64,000 bases of DNA. Origin: Burkholderia vietnamiensis LMG 10929 (lineage in GTDB: Bacteria; Pseudomonadota; Gammaproteobacteria; Burkholderiales; Burkholderiaceae). The DNA lies in contig NZ_CP009631.1 in NCBI RefSeq assembly GCF_000959445.1, forward strand, positions 3,224,001-3,288,000, read 5' to 3'. Position 1 is the stretch's first letter. The number at the start of each line of letters is the position of its first letter. Under the pieces are notes generated by a model that saw only the letters and a program-made list of their open reading frames with translations, made no database searches and was not told the DNA's origin. The position numbers and the translations under genes were made by a program. Positions 11,222 to 20,653 of the stretch are shown piece after piece.

Positions 11222-11237
11222 GTTCCCCGCGGGGAAC
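11222..11237. promoter_or_regulatory. Perfect 16-base palindrome upstream of gtsA
   Basis: GTTCCCCG/CGGGGAAC is a perfect uninterrupted dyad, 35-50 bases before the gtsA start codon on the minus strand. It could be an operator for a dimeric regulator or a stem in the 5' leader. No regulator is assigned. Confidence 0.5.
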
Positions 11238-11521
11238 CGGCTTCTTGATAAACGACGGGGAAATCGAGCCGCGGGACGCATGCAGCGTACGGGGCCGATG
11301 ACCGGCCGGGCTCTTACAGAAAGCGTGAATCGAGATTCAACGGCGTGTCTCCTCTTTGTGTTTCTGGCCCGCCGCAATGCCGCGACGCGAGCCCGGGGCG
11401 ACGGCGCGCGAACCATGCGCACCGCCAATGTCCGATAACATTCGGCACAAGGCGCTCCACCGGCGAAGCTCGTGCAGTTCGTCGACCGCACATGTTTTTT
11501 TCTTCACCCAGGTGCTACCCC

Positions 11522-11549
11522 TTGCGGCGGATTGTAGTTAAACTACAAT
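11522..11549 (+). promoter_or_regulatory. zwf promoter with HexR operator (palindrome 11532-11548)
   Basis: TTGTAGTT-A-AACTACAA at 11532-11548 is a perfect inverted repeat that matches the HexR site pattern known from pseudomonads (TTGT-N7/8-ACAA). It fills the spacer and -10 of a likely sigma-70 promoter, TTGCGG (11522-11527), 16 bases, TACAAT (11544-11549), so a bound repressor would block RNA polymerase. The cognate regulator is the HexR half of the fusion gene at 13817-15745. Confidence 0.85.
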
Positions 11550-11614
11550 TCAGTGTCAAAAATATTTTTATCGCACTACGGATCGCTTCCCAGCACCCCA
11601 ACCGGCGGAGACAC

Positions 11615-13084
11615 ATGCATACCGATTCCAGCTTTACTTTCGTCCTTTTCGGCGGCACCGGCGACCTGTCGATGCGCAAGATCCTGCCCGCGCTGTTCGA
11701 AGCGCACCGCGGCAACATGCTCGCGGAAGGCGGCCGGATCGTCGCCGTCGCGCGACACGAATCGGATCAGGCCGGCTATCTCGAATGGGTCGACACGCAC
11801 GTGAAACCGCACGCGGTGAAGGCGGCCGGCAAGGCGTTCGACGAAAGCGCGTGGAAGTCCTTCCTCGCGCGCATCGAATACGTGAAGCTCGATCTCGGCC
11901 GCGCGGAAGACTACGTCGTGCTGCGCGACGCGGTGGCGCCGCACGAGGGCATCCGCGTGTTCTATCTGGCGACCGGCCCGTCGCTGTTCGTGCCGATCTG
12001 CAACGCGCTCGCGTCGGTTGGGCTGAACGAAGGCGCGCGCATCGTGCTGGAGAAGCCGCTCGGCTACGACCTGCGCTCGTCGAACGCGATCAACGACGCG
12101 GTCGGCGAGATCTTCGCGGAAGACCAGATCTACCGGATCGACCACTACCTCGGCAAGGAGCCGGTGCAGAACCTGCTCGCGCTGCGCTTCGGCAACGCGC
12201 TGTTCGAGCCGCTGTGGCGCCGCGAATGGGTCGAGAGCATCCAGATCACGATCGCCGAGGAGCTCGGCGTCGAGGCGCGCGGCGATTTCTACGACAATAC
12301 GGGCGCGCTGCGCGACATGGTGCAGAACCACCTGCTGCAGTTGCTGTCGATCGTCGCGATGGAGCCGCCGCATTCGATGGATTCCGACTCGGTGCGCGAC
12401 GAGAAGCTGCGCGTGCTGCGCGCGCTGAAGCCCATCGATCCGCGCGACATCGGCAAGGTCGCGGTGCGCGGCCAGTACCATGCGGGCGTGATCAAGGGCG
12501 CGCAGGTGCCGGCCTATGCGACCGAGCCGGGCGTGAAGCCCGACAGCCCGACCGAAACCTTCGTCGCGCTGAAGGTCGAGATCGAGAACTGGCGCTGGGC
12601 CGGCGTGCCGTTCTTCCTGCGCACGGGCAAGCGTCTGGCCGACCGCGTCGCCGAGATCGTCGTCAACTTCCGGCCGGTGCCGCACTCGGCGCTCGGCGCG
12701 CCCGCGCTGCGCCCCGGCTCGAACCGCCTGGTGATCCGGCTGCAGCCGAACGAGACGATTCGCCTGTATTGCCTCGCGAAGCAGCCGGGCGAAGGCATGA
12801 ACCTCGCGAGCGTGCACCTCGATCTGGCGTTCGACCGGTTCTTCAAGGAAGGGCAGATGGAGGCGTATCAGCGCCTGCTGCTCGACGTGATCAACGGCCG
12901 CCTCGCGTTGTTCGTGCGCCGCGACGAGCAGGAAGCCGCATGGCGCTGGGTCGAGCCGATCCTGAATGAATGGGCACGCACGCTGAAGCCGCCGAAGCCG
13001 TACGCGGCGGGCACGTGGGGGCCGGCTGCGTCGAGCGCGATGCTCGCGCAGCACGGCACCTGCTGGCTCGAAGAGGAAAACTGA
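11615..13084 (+). CDS. zwf: Glucose-6-phosphate 1-dehydrogenase
   Basis: This 489-residue cytoplasmic NADP(+)-dependent enzyme oxidises glucose-6-phosphate to 6-phosphogluconolactone, the first step into the Entner-Doudoroff and pentose-phosphate routes. The nucleotide-binding start FVLFGGTGDLSMRK and the active-site motif RIDHYLGKE at residues 174-182 are intact. Length fits the family. The ATG at 11615 is chosen because it opens the conserved N-terminus directly after a GGCGGAGA ribosome site. It is first in zwf-pgl-glk/hexR, downstream of the HexR operator, so expression should rise when HexR is released by its sugar-phosphate ligand (KDPG in pseudomonads). Confidence 0.97.
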   Translation: MHTDSSFTFVLFGGTGDLSMRKILPALFEAHRGNMLAEGGRIVAVARHESDQAGYLEWVDTHVKPHAVKAAGKAFDESAWKSFLARIEYVKLDLGRAEDYVVLRDAVAPHEGIRVFYLATGPSLFVPICNALASVGLNEGARIVLEKPLGYDLRSSNAINDAVGEIFAEDQIYRIDHYLGKEPVQNLLALRFGNALFEPLWRREWVESIQITIAEELGVEARGDFYDNTGALRDMVQNHLLQLLSIVAMEPPHSMDSDSVRDEKLRVLRALKPIDPRDIGKVAVRGQYHAGVIKGAQVPAYATEPGVKPDSPTETFVALKVEIENWRWAGVPFFLRTGKRLADRVAEIVVNFRPVPHSALGAPALRPGSNRLVIRLQPNETIRLYCLAKQPGEGMNLASVHLDLAFDRFFKEGQMEAYQRLLLDVINGRLALFVRRDEQEAAWRWVEPILNEWARTLKPPKPYAAGTWGPAASSAMLAQHGTCWLEEEN

Positions 13085-13158
13085 TGCAGACCGGTGGCGC
13101 GCGCCACCGTGTCAGATGGTTCACATGAATTGAACAGACAAAGCAGTCCGGAGGAGAT

Positions 13159-13839
13159 GTGATCGAGATCCACGCTTTCGACACCCAGGAAGCGCAAAGT
13201 GAAGCGCTCGCACGCGCCGTCGGCGACGCGCTGCGCGCGGCCCTCGCCGGCCCCGCGCGCCCGACGCTCGCGGTGTCGGGCGGCACCAGCCCGCGCCCGT
13301 TTCTGCACACGCTGTCGCACACGGCCCTCGACTGGGCCGGCGTCGACGTGACGCTGGTCGACGACCGCTGGGTACCCGAGGACGACCTGGCCAGCAACGC
13401 GCAACTCGTGCGCGACACGCTGCTGCAGGACGCGGCGCGCGCCGCGCGCTTCCTGCCGCTCGTCGACACGCGCGTGCCGCTCGACGCGCACGTCGCCGCG
13501 CTCAATGCGAACGCCGACCATCGCGTGCCGAACGTCGCGGTGCTGGGCATGGGCGAGGACGGCCACACCGCGTCGATCTTCGCCGACGCGCCCGAATGGC
13601 AGCACGCGATCACGACCCGCGAGCGTTTCGTCGCGGTTCATCCCGGCGCCGCGCCGCATGCACGCGTGAGCTTGTCGCTCGATGCGCTCAAGCGCGTCGA
13701 GCGACTGTTCCTGCTGATCGCAGGCGCCCGCAAACGCGACGTGCTCGAAGCCGCGGCCGCAACGCTGCAGCACAACGCGATTTCCCAACTGGCCAACGAC
13801 AAGGGGACCCAGCTCGATGTCTACTGGTGCGCAAAGTAA
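13159..13839 (+). CDS. pgl: 6-phosphogluconolactonase
   Basis: This 226-residue enzyme hydrolyses 6-phosphogluconolactone to 6-phosphogluconate. It is a DevB/SOL-type lactonase of the NagB superfamily, with [17 protein letters not shown] near residues 36-52, [13 protein letters not shown], and the catalytic [16 protein letters not shown]. It starts with GTG at 13159, supported by GGAGGAG just in front; the nearby ATG at 13157 is out of frame. The gene lies 74 bases after zwf and its last 23 bases overlap the start of glk-hexR. Confidence 0.95.
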   Translation: MIEIHAFDTQEAQSEALARAVGDALRAALAGPARPTLAVSGGTSPRPFLHTLSHTALDWAGVDVTLVDDRWVPEDDLASNAQLVRDTLLQDAARAARFLPLVDTRVPLDAHVAALNANADHRVPNVAVLGMGEDGHTASIFADAPEWQHAITTRERFVAVHPGAAPHARVSLSLDALKRVERLFLLIAGARKRDVLEAAAATLQHNAISQLANDKGTQLDVYWCAK

Positions 13840-15745
13840 GGCCGTCGTCGCGGGTCAGCATGCCGACGGCCCGCGCCTGCTCGCGGATGTCGGCGGCACC
13901 AACGCGCGTTTCGCGCTGGAAACCGGCCCGGGTGAGATCACGCAGATCCGCGTCTATCCGGGCGCCGATTATCCGACGCTCACCGACGCGATCCGCAAGT
14001 ATCTGAAGGACGTGAAGATCGCCCGCGTGAACCACGCGGCGATCGCGATCGCGAACCCGGTCGACGGCGACCAGGTCACGATGACCAACCACGACTGGAG
14101 CTTCTCGATCGAGGCGACGCGCCGCGCGCTCGGCTTCGACACGCTGCTCGTCGTCAACGACTTCACCGCGCTCGCGATGGCGCTGCCCGGCCTCACCGAT
14201 GCGCAGCGCGTGCAGATCGGCGGCGGCACGCGGCGCCAGAACAGCGTGATCGGGCTGCTCGGCCCGGGCACCGGGCTCGGCGTGTCGGGCCTGATCCCGG
14301 CGGACGACCGCTGGATCGCGCTCGGCAGCGAAGGCGGCCACGCTTCGTTCGCGCCGCAGGACGAGCGCGAGGACCTCGTGCTGCAGTACGCGCGCAAGAA
14401 GTTTCCGCACGTGTCGTTCGAGCGGGTGTGCGCAGGCCCCGGCATCGAGATCATCTATCGCGCGCTCGCCGCGCGCGACAAGAAGCGCGTCGCCGCGAGC
14501 GTCGACACGGCCGACATCGTCGAGCGCGCGCACGCGGGCGAAGCGCTCGCGCTCGAGACGGTCGAATGCTTCTGCGGCATTCTCGGCTCGTTCGCGGGCA
14601 GCGTCGCGCTCACGCTCGGCGCGCTCGGCGGCGTCTACATCGGCGGCGGCGTCGCGCTCAAGCTCGGCGAGCTGTTCACGCGCTCGTCGTTCCGCGCGCG
14701 CTTCGAGGCGAAGGGCCGCTTCGCGCACTATCTGCAGAACATCCCGACCTACCTGATCACCGCCGAATATCCGGCGTTCCTCGGCGTGTCGGCGATCCTC
14801 GCGGAGCAGTTGTCGAACCGCTCGGGCGGTGCGTCGTCGGCGGTGTTCGAGCGGATTCGCCAGATGCGCGACGCGCTGACGCCGGCCGAGCGCCGCGTCG
14901 CCGATCTCGCGCTGAACCATCCGCGCTCGATCATCAACGATCCGATCGTCGATATCGCGCGCAAGGCCGACGTGAGCCAGCCGACGGTGATCCGCTTCTG
15001 CCGCTCGCTCGGCTGCCAAGGGCTGTCGGACTTCAAGCTGAAGCTCGCGACCGGCCTCACCGGCACGATTCCGATGAGCCACAGCCAGGTGCATCTCGGC
15101 GACACGGCCACCGACTTCGGCGCGAAGGTGCTCGACAACACGGTGTCGGCGATCCTGCAGCTGCGCGAACACCTGAACTTCGAGCACGTCGAGAACGCGA
15201 TCGAGATCCTGAACGGCGCGCGCCGCATCGAGTTCTACGGGCTCGGCAACTCGAACATCGTCGCGCAGGACGCGCACTACAAGTTCTTCCGCTTCGGGAT
15301 TCCGACGATCGCCTACGGCGACCTGTACATGCAGGCCGCGTCGGCCGCGCTGCTCGGCAAGGGGGACGTGATCGTCGCGGTGTCGAAATCGGGGCGCGCG
15401 CCCGAGCTGCTGCGCGTGCTCGACGTCGCGATGCAGGCGGGCGCGAAGGTGATCGCGATTACGTCGAGCAACACGCCGCTCGCGAAGCGCGCAACCGTGG
15501 CGCTCGAAACCGACCACATCGAGATGCGCGAGTCGCAGTTGTCGATGATCTCGCGGATCCTGCATCTGGTGATGATCGACATCCTCGCGGTCGGCGTCGC
15601 GATCCGCCGCGCGTCGACCGCCGGCGAACTGCCGGAAGCCGTCGCGCAGGCGCGTGCGCGCGCGAGCGACGACGAAACGGCCGACGTGCTCGACTGGCTG
15701 AGCCACGGCGCGTCGCCGGCGGCGAAGGACGTCGCGCGCGACTGA
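13817..15745 (+). CDS. glk-hexR: Bifunctional glucokinase / HexR-type (RpiR family) transcriptional regulator
   Basis: This 642-residue fusion joins an enzyme to its pathway regulator. Residues ~20-340 are a glucokinase of the E. coli Glk type: [41 protein letters not shown] and [10 protein letters not shown]. Residues ~344-420 form the RpiR N-terminal helix-turn-helix ([36 protein letters not shown]), and ~455-600 a SIS sugar-phosphate domain ([30 protein letters not shown]). In pseudomonads glk and hexR are separate genes. HexR is expected to repress zwf through the palindrome at 11532-11548 and to sense a phosphorylated sugar acid. It starts inside pgl (23-base overlap), implying translational coupling. 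A terminator follows. Confidence 0.95.
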   Translation: MSTGAQSKAVVAGQHADGPRLLADVGGTNARFALETGPGEITQIRVYPGADYPTLTDAIRKYLKDVKIARVNHAAIAIANPVDGDQVTMTNHDWSFSIEATRRALGFDTLLVVNDFTALAMALPGLTDAQRVQIGGGTRRQNSVIGLLGPGTGLGVSGLIPADDRWIALGSEGGHASFAPQDEREDLVLQYARKKFPHVSFERVCAGPGIEIIYRALAARDKKRVAASVDTADIVERAHAGEALALETVECFCGILGSFAGSVALTLGALGGVYIGGGVALKLGELFTRSSFRARFEAKGRFAHYLQNIPTYLITAEYPAFLGVSAILAEQLSNRSGGASSAVFERIRQMRDALTPAERRVADLALNHPRSIINDPIVDIARKADVSQPTVIRFCRSLGCQGLSDFKLKLATGLTGTIPMSHSQVHLGDTATDFGAKVLDNTVSAILQLREHLNFEHVENAIEILNGARRIEFYGLGNSNIVAQDAHYKFFRFGIPTIAYGDLYMQAASAALLGKGDVIVAVSKSGRAPELLRVLDVAMQAGAKVIAITSSNTPLAKRATVALETDHIEMRESQLSMISRILHLVMIDILAVGVAIRRASTAGELPEAVAQARARASDDETADVLDWLSHGASPAAKDVARD

Positions 15746-15798
15746 GGTGCTCGGCAGCGGTCGGCGGCGCTCGCCGCCGTGCGCGCGCCGCAAAACGA

Positions 15799-15835
15799 AA
15801 CGCCACCGCGCGCGCTGCGCCGGTGGCGTTTTTCA
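15799..15835 (+). terminator. Rho-independent terminator after glk-hexR
   Basis: A 10-base stem AACGCCACCG/CGGTGGCGTT with a 12-base loop is followed by TTTTTC. It ends the zwf-pgl-glk/hexR transcript; the convergent MFS gene lies beyond. Confidence 0.88.
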
Positions 15836-15865
15836 TGGCGGGCCGCAGCCGCGGCGCGTCGGGCG

Positions 15866-17083
15866 TCAGGCGTCGGCCTTCACCGGCCGGCCATGCCAGC
15901 GCAGCACGAACCAGCGGCCGACGAAACATAGCACGCCGCACACGCCGATCGTCACGCCCATCGCGAACGGCGTGCCGTCCGCAAGCGCGCCGATCGCGAC
16001 GCTCGCGAGCGCGCCGAGCGCGAGCTGCATCGCGCCGAACACGGCCGCCGATGCGCCCGCGTTGTGCGGATAGCGATGCATCAGGTCGGTCGTGCAGTTG
16101 GCCGACAGGATGCCGACTACGCCGACCACGAAGAATAGGCACACGACGATCGACCACAGCCCGCCCCACCCCGTCAGCGCGACGAGCGCGACCGCGAGCG
16201 ACGCGATGCAGCTCACGAGCGACGCGGCCGCGATGATGCGCAGCGAGCCGACGCTGCCCACCAGCCGCGTGTTCGCGAAGTTGCCGATCATGATCCCGAC
16301 GACGTTCAGCCCGAACAGCAGCCCGTAGTGCTGCGGCGAGACGTGGAAGTACTCGATGTAGACGAACGGCGTCGCGGTGATGTACGAGAACATCGACGCG
16401 AACGCCATCCCGCCGCACAGCATGTGCCCCCACGCGACCGGGTCGGACAGGATGCGCCCGTACGACGCGAACGATGCGAGCACGGCCGCGCTCTTGCGCC
16501 GCTCCTTCGGCCAGGTTTCGGGCACGCGCAGGTAGGCGGTCGCCGCGCACAGCGCGCCGAATGACGCCAGCACGACGAACACGCCGCGCCAGCCGGCGAA
16601 ACGCAGGATCTGGCCGCCGATCAGCGGCGCGAGCAGCGGCCCGACCGCGGTGACGATCGCGACCATCGACAGCACCTTCGCCGCATCGGTCGGCTCGTGC
16701 GCGTCGCGCGCGATCGCGCGGGCCAGCACGGACGCGGCGCCCGCGCCGAGCGCCTGCAGGAAGCGCACGAAGATCAGCATGTCGATGGAGCCCGCGACGA
16801 AGCAGCCGATGCTCGCGAGCGTGAATAGCGCGATGCCGCCGAGCAGCACGGGCCGGCGGCCCCAGGTGTCGGACAGCGGGCCGTACAGCAGCATGCCGAT
16901 CGAGAAGCCGGCCATGAAGCTCGTGAGCGTGCGCTGCGCGGCGCCGGCGCTCACGGAGAAGCCGTCGGCGATCGACGGCAGGCTCGGCAGGTACATGTCG
17001 GTGGCAATCGGCCCGCAGGCAGCGAGCGCACCGAGCAACAGGATCAGCCGGGCATCGGGCCGGCGCCGGACGACGTGGGACAT
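15866..17083 (-). CDS. Bcr/CflA family multidrug efflux MFS transporter
   Basis: This 405-residue inner-membrane drug:proton antiporter has about 12 hydrophobic helices. The Bcr/CflA features are visible: ATDMYLPSLPSIADGF after helix 1, the MFS motif A variant GPLSDTWGRRPVLLGG in loop 2-3, and motif C-like GAGAASVLARAIARDA. The ATG at 17083 (MSHVVRRRPDARLILL) is preferred over a long upstream open frame of low quality. Substrate is unknown; family members export bicyclomycin, chloramphenicol, sulfonamides or cysteine. It stands alone, converging on the glk-hexR terminator. Confidence 0.9.
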   Translation of the reverse strand: MSHVVRRRPDARLILLLGALAACGPIATDMYLPSLPSIADGFSVSAGAAQRTLTSFMAGFSIGMLLYGPLSDTWGRRPVLLGGIALFTLASIGCFVAGSIDMLIFVRFLQALGAGAASVLARAIARDAHEPTDAAKVLSMVAIVTAVGPLLAPLIGGQILRFAGWRGVFVVLASFGALCAATAYLRVPETWPKERRKSAAVLASFASYGRILSDPVAWGHMLCGGMAFASMFSYITATPFVYIEYFHVSPQHYGLLFGLNVVGIMIGNFANTRLVGSVGSLRIIAAASLVSCIASLAVALVALTGWGGLWSIVVCLFFVVGVVGILSANCTTDLMHRYPHNAGASAAVFGAMQLALGALASVAIGALADGTPFAMGVTIGVCGVLCFVGRWFVLRWHGRPVKADA

Positions 17084-17345
17084 GGGTATCCGCAATGGGA
17101 GCCCGCGCGCAGCGGCGCGCGTGGCAGTGAAGACGACAGAGCGCGCCGCGGGCGGCGCATCGGCCCTTGATTGTACGCGCAACTTTTCGCGCCGCCGGCC
17201 GTCGGCCGGTGTCGGCGCAGAGCCGCAAACGCGCGCGCAGTGAGCGCGTGCTTCGCCCGCGCGCCCGAGCCGAGTCGTCTCAATCGTATTAAGCTTGCCG
17301 CTCGCCGCTGCCCCCATCCGACCCAATCGACGCACGACCGAACCG

Positions 17346-17798
17346 ATGACCGCCTTCCTGCTGATCTGGAGCCCCAAGAAATGGCCGTGGCCCGAACTGC
17401 CCGACGTCGCCGCGCGCGTGAAGGCCGGCGACGCCGTGCACGACGTATGGGGCTGCGGCTTCGCACGCGGCATCGTGCCGGGCGACCGCGTGTTCCTGCA
17501 CCGCGTCGCGCAGGCGCCGAAAGGCGTGTTCGGCTCCGGCTACGTGACGCGCGCGCCGTACGAGGTGCCCGACGCGACGACCAAGCGCGGCTACCGGCTG
17601 TGCATCGACTTCGTCTACGACTGGCTCGTCGACGCGCATCAGGACGTCATGATCCCGCGCGACGCGCTGCGCGTGCATCCGTACTCGGTGCAGACCTGGG
17701 ATGCACAGAGCTCCGGCACGTCGATCAAGCCGATGGTCGAAGGTCCGCTGGAAAAGCGCTGGGCGGAGCTGACCGGCAAGCGCAAGCCGCGCCGGTAA
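17346..17798 (+). CDS. EVE/PUA-like domain protein, function unknown
   Basis: This 150-residue soluble protein begins [19 protein letters not shown]. The pattern of a short beta-rich fold with a W-x-C-G...GDRVFLHRV segment and a later [12 protein letters not shown] strand resembles EVE or other PUA-like nucleic-acid or modified-base binding domains; this is my reading, not a firm hit. The start at 17346 was chosen over an upstream ATG because the upstream codons are low quality. It stands alone between the divergent MFS gene and hemL. The function cannot be stated. Confidence 0.6.
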   Translation: MTAFLLIWSPKKWPWPELPDVAARVKAGDAVHDVWGCGFARGIVPGDRVFLHRVAQAPKGVFGSGYVTRAPYEVPDATTKRGYRLCIDFVYDWLVDAHQDVMIPRDALRVHPYSVQTWDAQSSGTSIKPMVEGPLEKRWAELTGKRKPRR

Positions 17799-18021
17799 AC
17801 GGGTCCATAAGCTGGCCGAGATTCGAGCCGAGAAGCTGGCCGAAAAGCGTGCCGCATCGCCCCGGCCGGCCCTGTGCGCGCCGGCCCGCGTCGCGCGCGC
17901 AAAGGCCGCAGCGCGCGCGCCGGGCCCGCCGCGTGCGTCTCCGGTACAATCAGACGATCGTTCCGCCCAGGCGCCGCGGCCCGTGCACGAGGCCCCCGCG
18001 CCCTTCTCTCAGGTTTCGCTC

Positions 18022-19305
18022 ATGTCCAACAACCAGATCCTCTTCGAACGCGCCCAGAAGACCATCCCGGGCGGCGTCAACTCGCCCGTCCGCGCGTTCC
18101 GTTCCGTCGGCGGCACGCCGCGCTTCGTGGCGCGCGCGCAGGGCCCGTACTTCTGGGACGCCGACGGCAAGCAGTACATCGACTACATCGGCTCGTGGGG
18201 CCCGATGATCGTCGGTCACGTCCATCCGGAAGTGCTGGCGGCCGTGCAGCGCGTGCTCGCCGACGGCTTCTCGTTCGGCGCGCCGACCGAGGCCGAGATC
18301 GAGATCGCCGAAGAAATCTGCAAGCTGGTGCCGTCGATCGAGCAGGTGCGGATGGTGTCGAGCGGCACCGAGGCCACGATGAGCGCGCTGCGTCTCGCGC
18401 GCGGCTTCACGGGCCGCAGCCGCATCGTCAAGTTCGAGGGCTGCTACCACGGCCACGCGGACAGCCTCTTGGTCAAGGCCGGCTCGGGCCTGCTGACGTT
18501 CGGCAATCCGACCTCGGCCGGCGTGCCCGCCGACATCGCCAAGCACACGACCGTCCTCGAATACAACAACGTCGCCGCGCTGGAAGAAGCGTTCGGCGCG
18601 TTCGGCGACGAAATCGCCGCGGTGATCGTCGAGCCCGTCGCGGGCAACATGAACCTCGTGCGCGGCACGCCGGAATTCCTGAACGCGCTGCGCGCGCTGT
18701 GCACGAAGCACGGCGCGGTGCTGATCTTCGACGAGGTGATGTGCGGCTTCCGCGTCGCGCTCGGCGGCGCCCAGCAGCACTACGGCATCGCGGCCGACCT
18801 CACCTGCCTCGGCAAGGTGATCGGCGGCGGGATGCCGGCCGCCGCGTTCGGCGGCCGCCGCGACATCATGGCCCATCTCGCGCCGCTCGGCGGCGTGTAC
18901 CAGGCCGGCACGCTGTCGGGCAATCCGATTGCGGTCGCCGCGGGCCTGAAGACGCTGCAGCTGATCCAGGCGCCCGGCTTCTACGACGCGCTCACCGCGC
19001 AGACGAAGCGCCTCGCCGACGGCCTCGCGGCGGAAGCGCGCGCGGCCGGCGTGCCGTTCGCGGCCGACTCGATCGGCGCGATGTTCGGCCTGTACTTCGC
19101 CGAGCGCGTGCCGGCGAGCTTCGCGGAAGTCACGAAGAGCGACGTCGAACGCTTCAATCGCTTCTTCCACCTGATGCTCGACGAAGGCGTGTACTTCGCG
19201 CCGTCCGCGTACGAGGCCGGCTTCGTATCGAGCACGCACGACGACGCGGTGATCGACGCGACGCTCGCCGCCGCGCGCCGCGCGTTCGCGGCGCTCGCCG
19301 CCTGA
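18022..19305 (+). CDS. hemL: Glutamate-1-semialdehyde 2,1-aminomutase
   Basis: This 427-residue PLP enzyme converts glutamate-1-semialdehyde to 5-aminolevulinate in the C5 tetrapyrrole route. The fold-type I signature [16 protein letters not shown] and the Schiff-base lysine K265 in [17 protein letters not shown] are intact, with the N-terminal [19 protein letters not shown] typical of HemL. Length equals that of other bacterial HemL. The ATG at 18022 is preferred over one 13 codons upstream. ribD follows after 14 bases, so the two are probably co-transcribed; hemN for the later oxidation step lies at 44.7 kb. Confidence 0.97.
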   Translation: MSNNQILFERAQKTIPGGVNSPVRAFRSVGGTPRFVARAQGPYFWDADGKQYIDYIGSWGPMIVGHVHPEVLAAVQRVLADGFSFGAPTEAEIEIAEEICKLVPSIEQVRMVSSGTEATMSALRLARGFTGRSRIVKFEGCYHGHADSLLVKAGSGLLTFGNPTSAGVPADIAKHTTVLEYNNVAALEEAFGAFGDEIAAVIVEPVAGNMNLVRGTPEFLNALRALCTKHGAVLIFDEVMCGFRVALGGAQQHYGIAADLTCLGKVIGGGMPAAAFGGRRDIMAHLAPLGGVYQAGTLSGNPIAVAAGLKTLQLIQAPGFYDALTAQTKRLADGLAAEARAAGVPFAADSIGAMFGLYFAERVPASFAEVTKSDVERFNRFFHLMLDEGVYFAPSAYEAGFVSSTHDDAVIDATLAAARRAFAALAA

Positions 19306-19319
19306 CCGGGCCCGCGCGC

Positions 19320-20441
19320 ATGTTCTCCGATACCGACTTCGCGCACATGCAACGCGCGCTCGCGCTCGCGGCGCGCGGCATGTATACGACGGCGCCGAAT
19401 CCGCGCGTCGGCTGCGTGATCGTCAAGGACGGCGACGTGATCGGCGAAGGGTTCACGCAGCCGGCCGGCCAGGATCACGCGGAAGTGCAAGCGCTGAAGG
19501 ACGCGCGCGCGCGCGGCTGCGACGTGGCCGGCGCGACCGTCTACGTGACGCTCGAGCCGTGCAGCCACTTCGGCCGCACGCCGCCGTGCGCGAACGCGCT
19601 GATCGACGCGCGCGTCGCGAAGGTCGTGGCGGCGATGGAAGACCCGAACCCGCAGGTGTCCGGGCGCGGCCTCGGGATGCTGCGCGACGCAGGCATCGAC
19701 GTACGCTGCGGGCTGCTCGCGTACGAAGCCGGCGAACTGAACATCGGCTTCGTGTCGCGGATGACGCGCGGACGTCCGTGGGTGCGGATGAAGACCGCCG
19801 CCTCGCTCGATGCGCGCACCGCGCTGCCGTCCGGCGAAAGCCAATGGATCACCGGCGAGGCCGCGCGTCTCGACGGCCATGCGTGGCGTGCGCGCGCGTG
19901 CGCGATCCTCACCGGCATCGGCACCGTGCGCGAGGACAATCCGCTCCTGACCGTCCGCGGCATCGACACGCCGCGTCAGCCGCAGCGCGTGCTGGTGGAC
20001 AGCCGGCTCGACCTGCCGCTCGACGCCCGGCTGCTCGAAGGCGCGCCGCTGCTGATCTTCTGCGGCCGGCTCGACGCCGCCGGCGAGATCCGCGCGAACG
20101 TGCTGCAGTCGCGCGGCGCCGAAGTCGTGTCGCTGGCGAACCTGCAAGGCAAGGTCGATCTGCCCGGAATGCTTGCGGCGCTCGGCGCGCGCGGCGTCAA
20201 CGAGCTGCACGTGGAGGCCGGCCACAAGCTGAACGGTTCGCTGCTGCGCGAGCAGTGCGTCGACGAGCTGCTCGTCTATCTGGCGCCGAGCCTGCTCGGC
20301 AGCGACGCGGCCGCGATGTTCGATCTCGCCGCGCCGAGGAGCCTCGACGGCCGCACGCGGCTGGCGTTCCACAGCGTCGAGCGGGTCGGCGACGATCTGC
20401 GGATCGTCGCGCGCGTCGCGCCGCCCGCGGGCGCCCACTGA
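19320..20441 (+). CDS. ribD: Bifunctional riboflavin deaminase/reductase RibD
   Basis: This 373-residue two-domain enzyme performs the second and third steps of riboflavin synthesis. The N-terminal cytidine-deaminase-like half has the zinc motif H53-A-E and PCSHFGRTPPC at residues 80-90. The C-terminal reductase half (from about residue 150) starts RPWVRMKTAASLDARTAL and has VLVDSRLDLPLDARLL and ELHVEAGHKLNGSLL. The ATG at 19320 lies 14 bases after hemL. A broken riboflavin synthase remnant follows 20 bases downstream, then ribBX and ribH. Confidence 0.96.
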   Translation: MFSDTDFAHMQRALALAARGMYTTAPNPRVGCVIVKDGDVIGEGFTQPAGQDHAEVQALKDARARGCDVAGATVYVTLEPCSHFGRTPPCANALIDARVAKVVAAMEDPNPQVSGRGLGMLRDAGIDVRCGLLAYEAGELNIGFVSRMTRGRPWVRMKTAASLDARTALPSGESQWITGEAARLDGHAWRARACAILTGIGTVREDNPLLTVRGIDTPRQPQRVLVDSRLDLPLDARLLEGAPLLIFCGRLDAAGEIRANVLQSRGAEVVSLANLQGKVDLPGMLAALGARGVNELHVEAGHKLNGSLLREQCVDELLVYLAPSLLGSDAAAMFDLAAPRSLDGRTRLAFHSVERVGDDLRIVARVAPPAGAH

Positions 20442-20461
20442 ACGGCGCCGTCGCCGTCGCG

Positions 20462-20653
20462 ATGCTCACCGGCATCGTCGCGGCCGTCGGCCGCATCGAA
20501 TCGCTCCGCCCGCTCGGCGCGCCGGCCGACGCCGACGCCTGCGTGCGGCTGACCGTGCACGCAGGCGGCCTCCACCTCCCCGATGGCGCACTCGGCCACA
20601 GCATCGCGATCGAGCGGATGATCTGCGCGTCGCAGAGCCTGCACCGGGACTGA
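20462..20653 (+). pseudogene. ribE: Truncated riboflavin synthase (alpha chain) remnant
   Basis: This 63-codon frame begins MLTGIVAAVGRIESLRPLG and runs through VRLTVHAGGL and ALGHSIAIE, which clearly matches the first ~48 residues of riboflavin synthase (family pattern: M-FTGIV...GxI, then LGDSIAIxGxCxTV). After SIAI the match stops: the conserved G-x-C-x-T-V is absent and the frame ends after 14 unrelated residues. Intact enzymes are about 200 residues with two lumazine-binding repeats; three quarters is missing, and no remainder is seen in any frame before the next gene. F2 to L and D to H changes inside the remnant suggest decay. Position right after ribD is where an intact ribE is expected in this cluster. 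Confidence 0.8.

Larger units (their letters stand above)
11188..11614. promoter_or_regulatory. Divergent gtsA/zwf control region
   Basis: This 427-base non-coding region separates the divergent uptake and oxidation genes. It contains a palindrome close to gtsA and a HexR-type operator inside the probable zwf promoter (both listed separately). The part next to zwf is markedly AT-rich compared with its surroundings. Short frames inside it have no coding character. Confidence 0.75.

Noticed and set aside
11210..11491. 93-codon minus-strand frame between gtsA and zwf
   Set aside because: Low-quality Arg-rich composition, no ribosome site, and it covers the regulatory palindrome; treated as non-coding.
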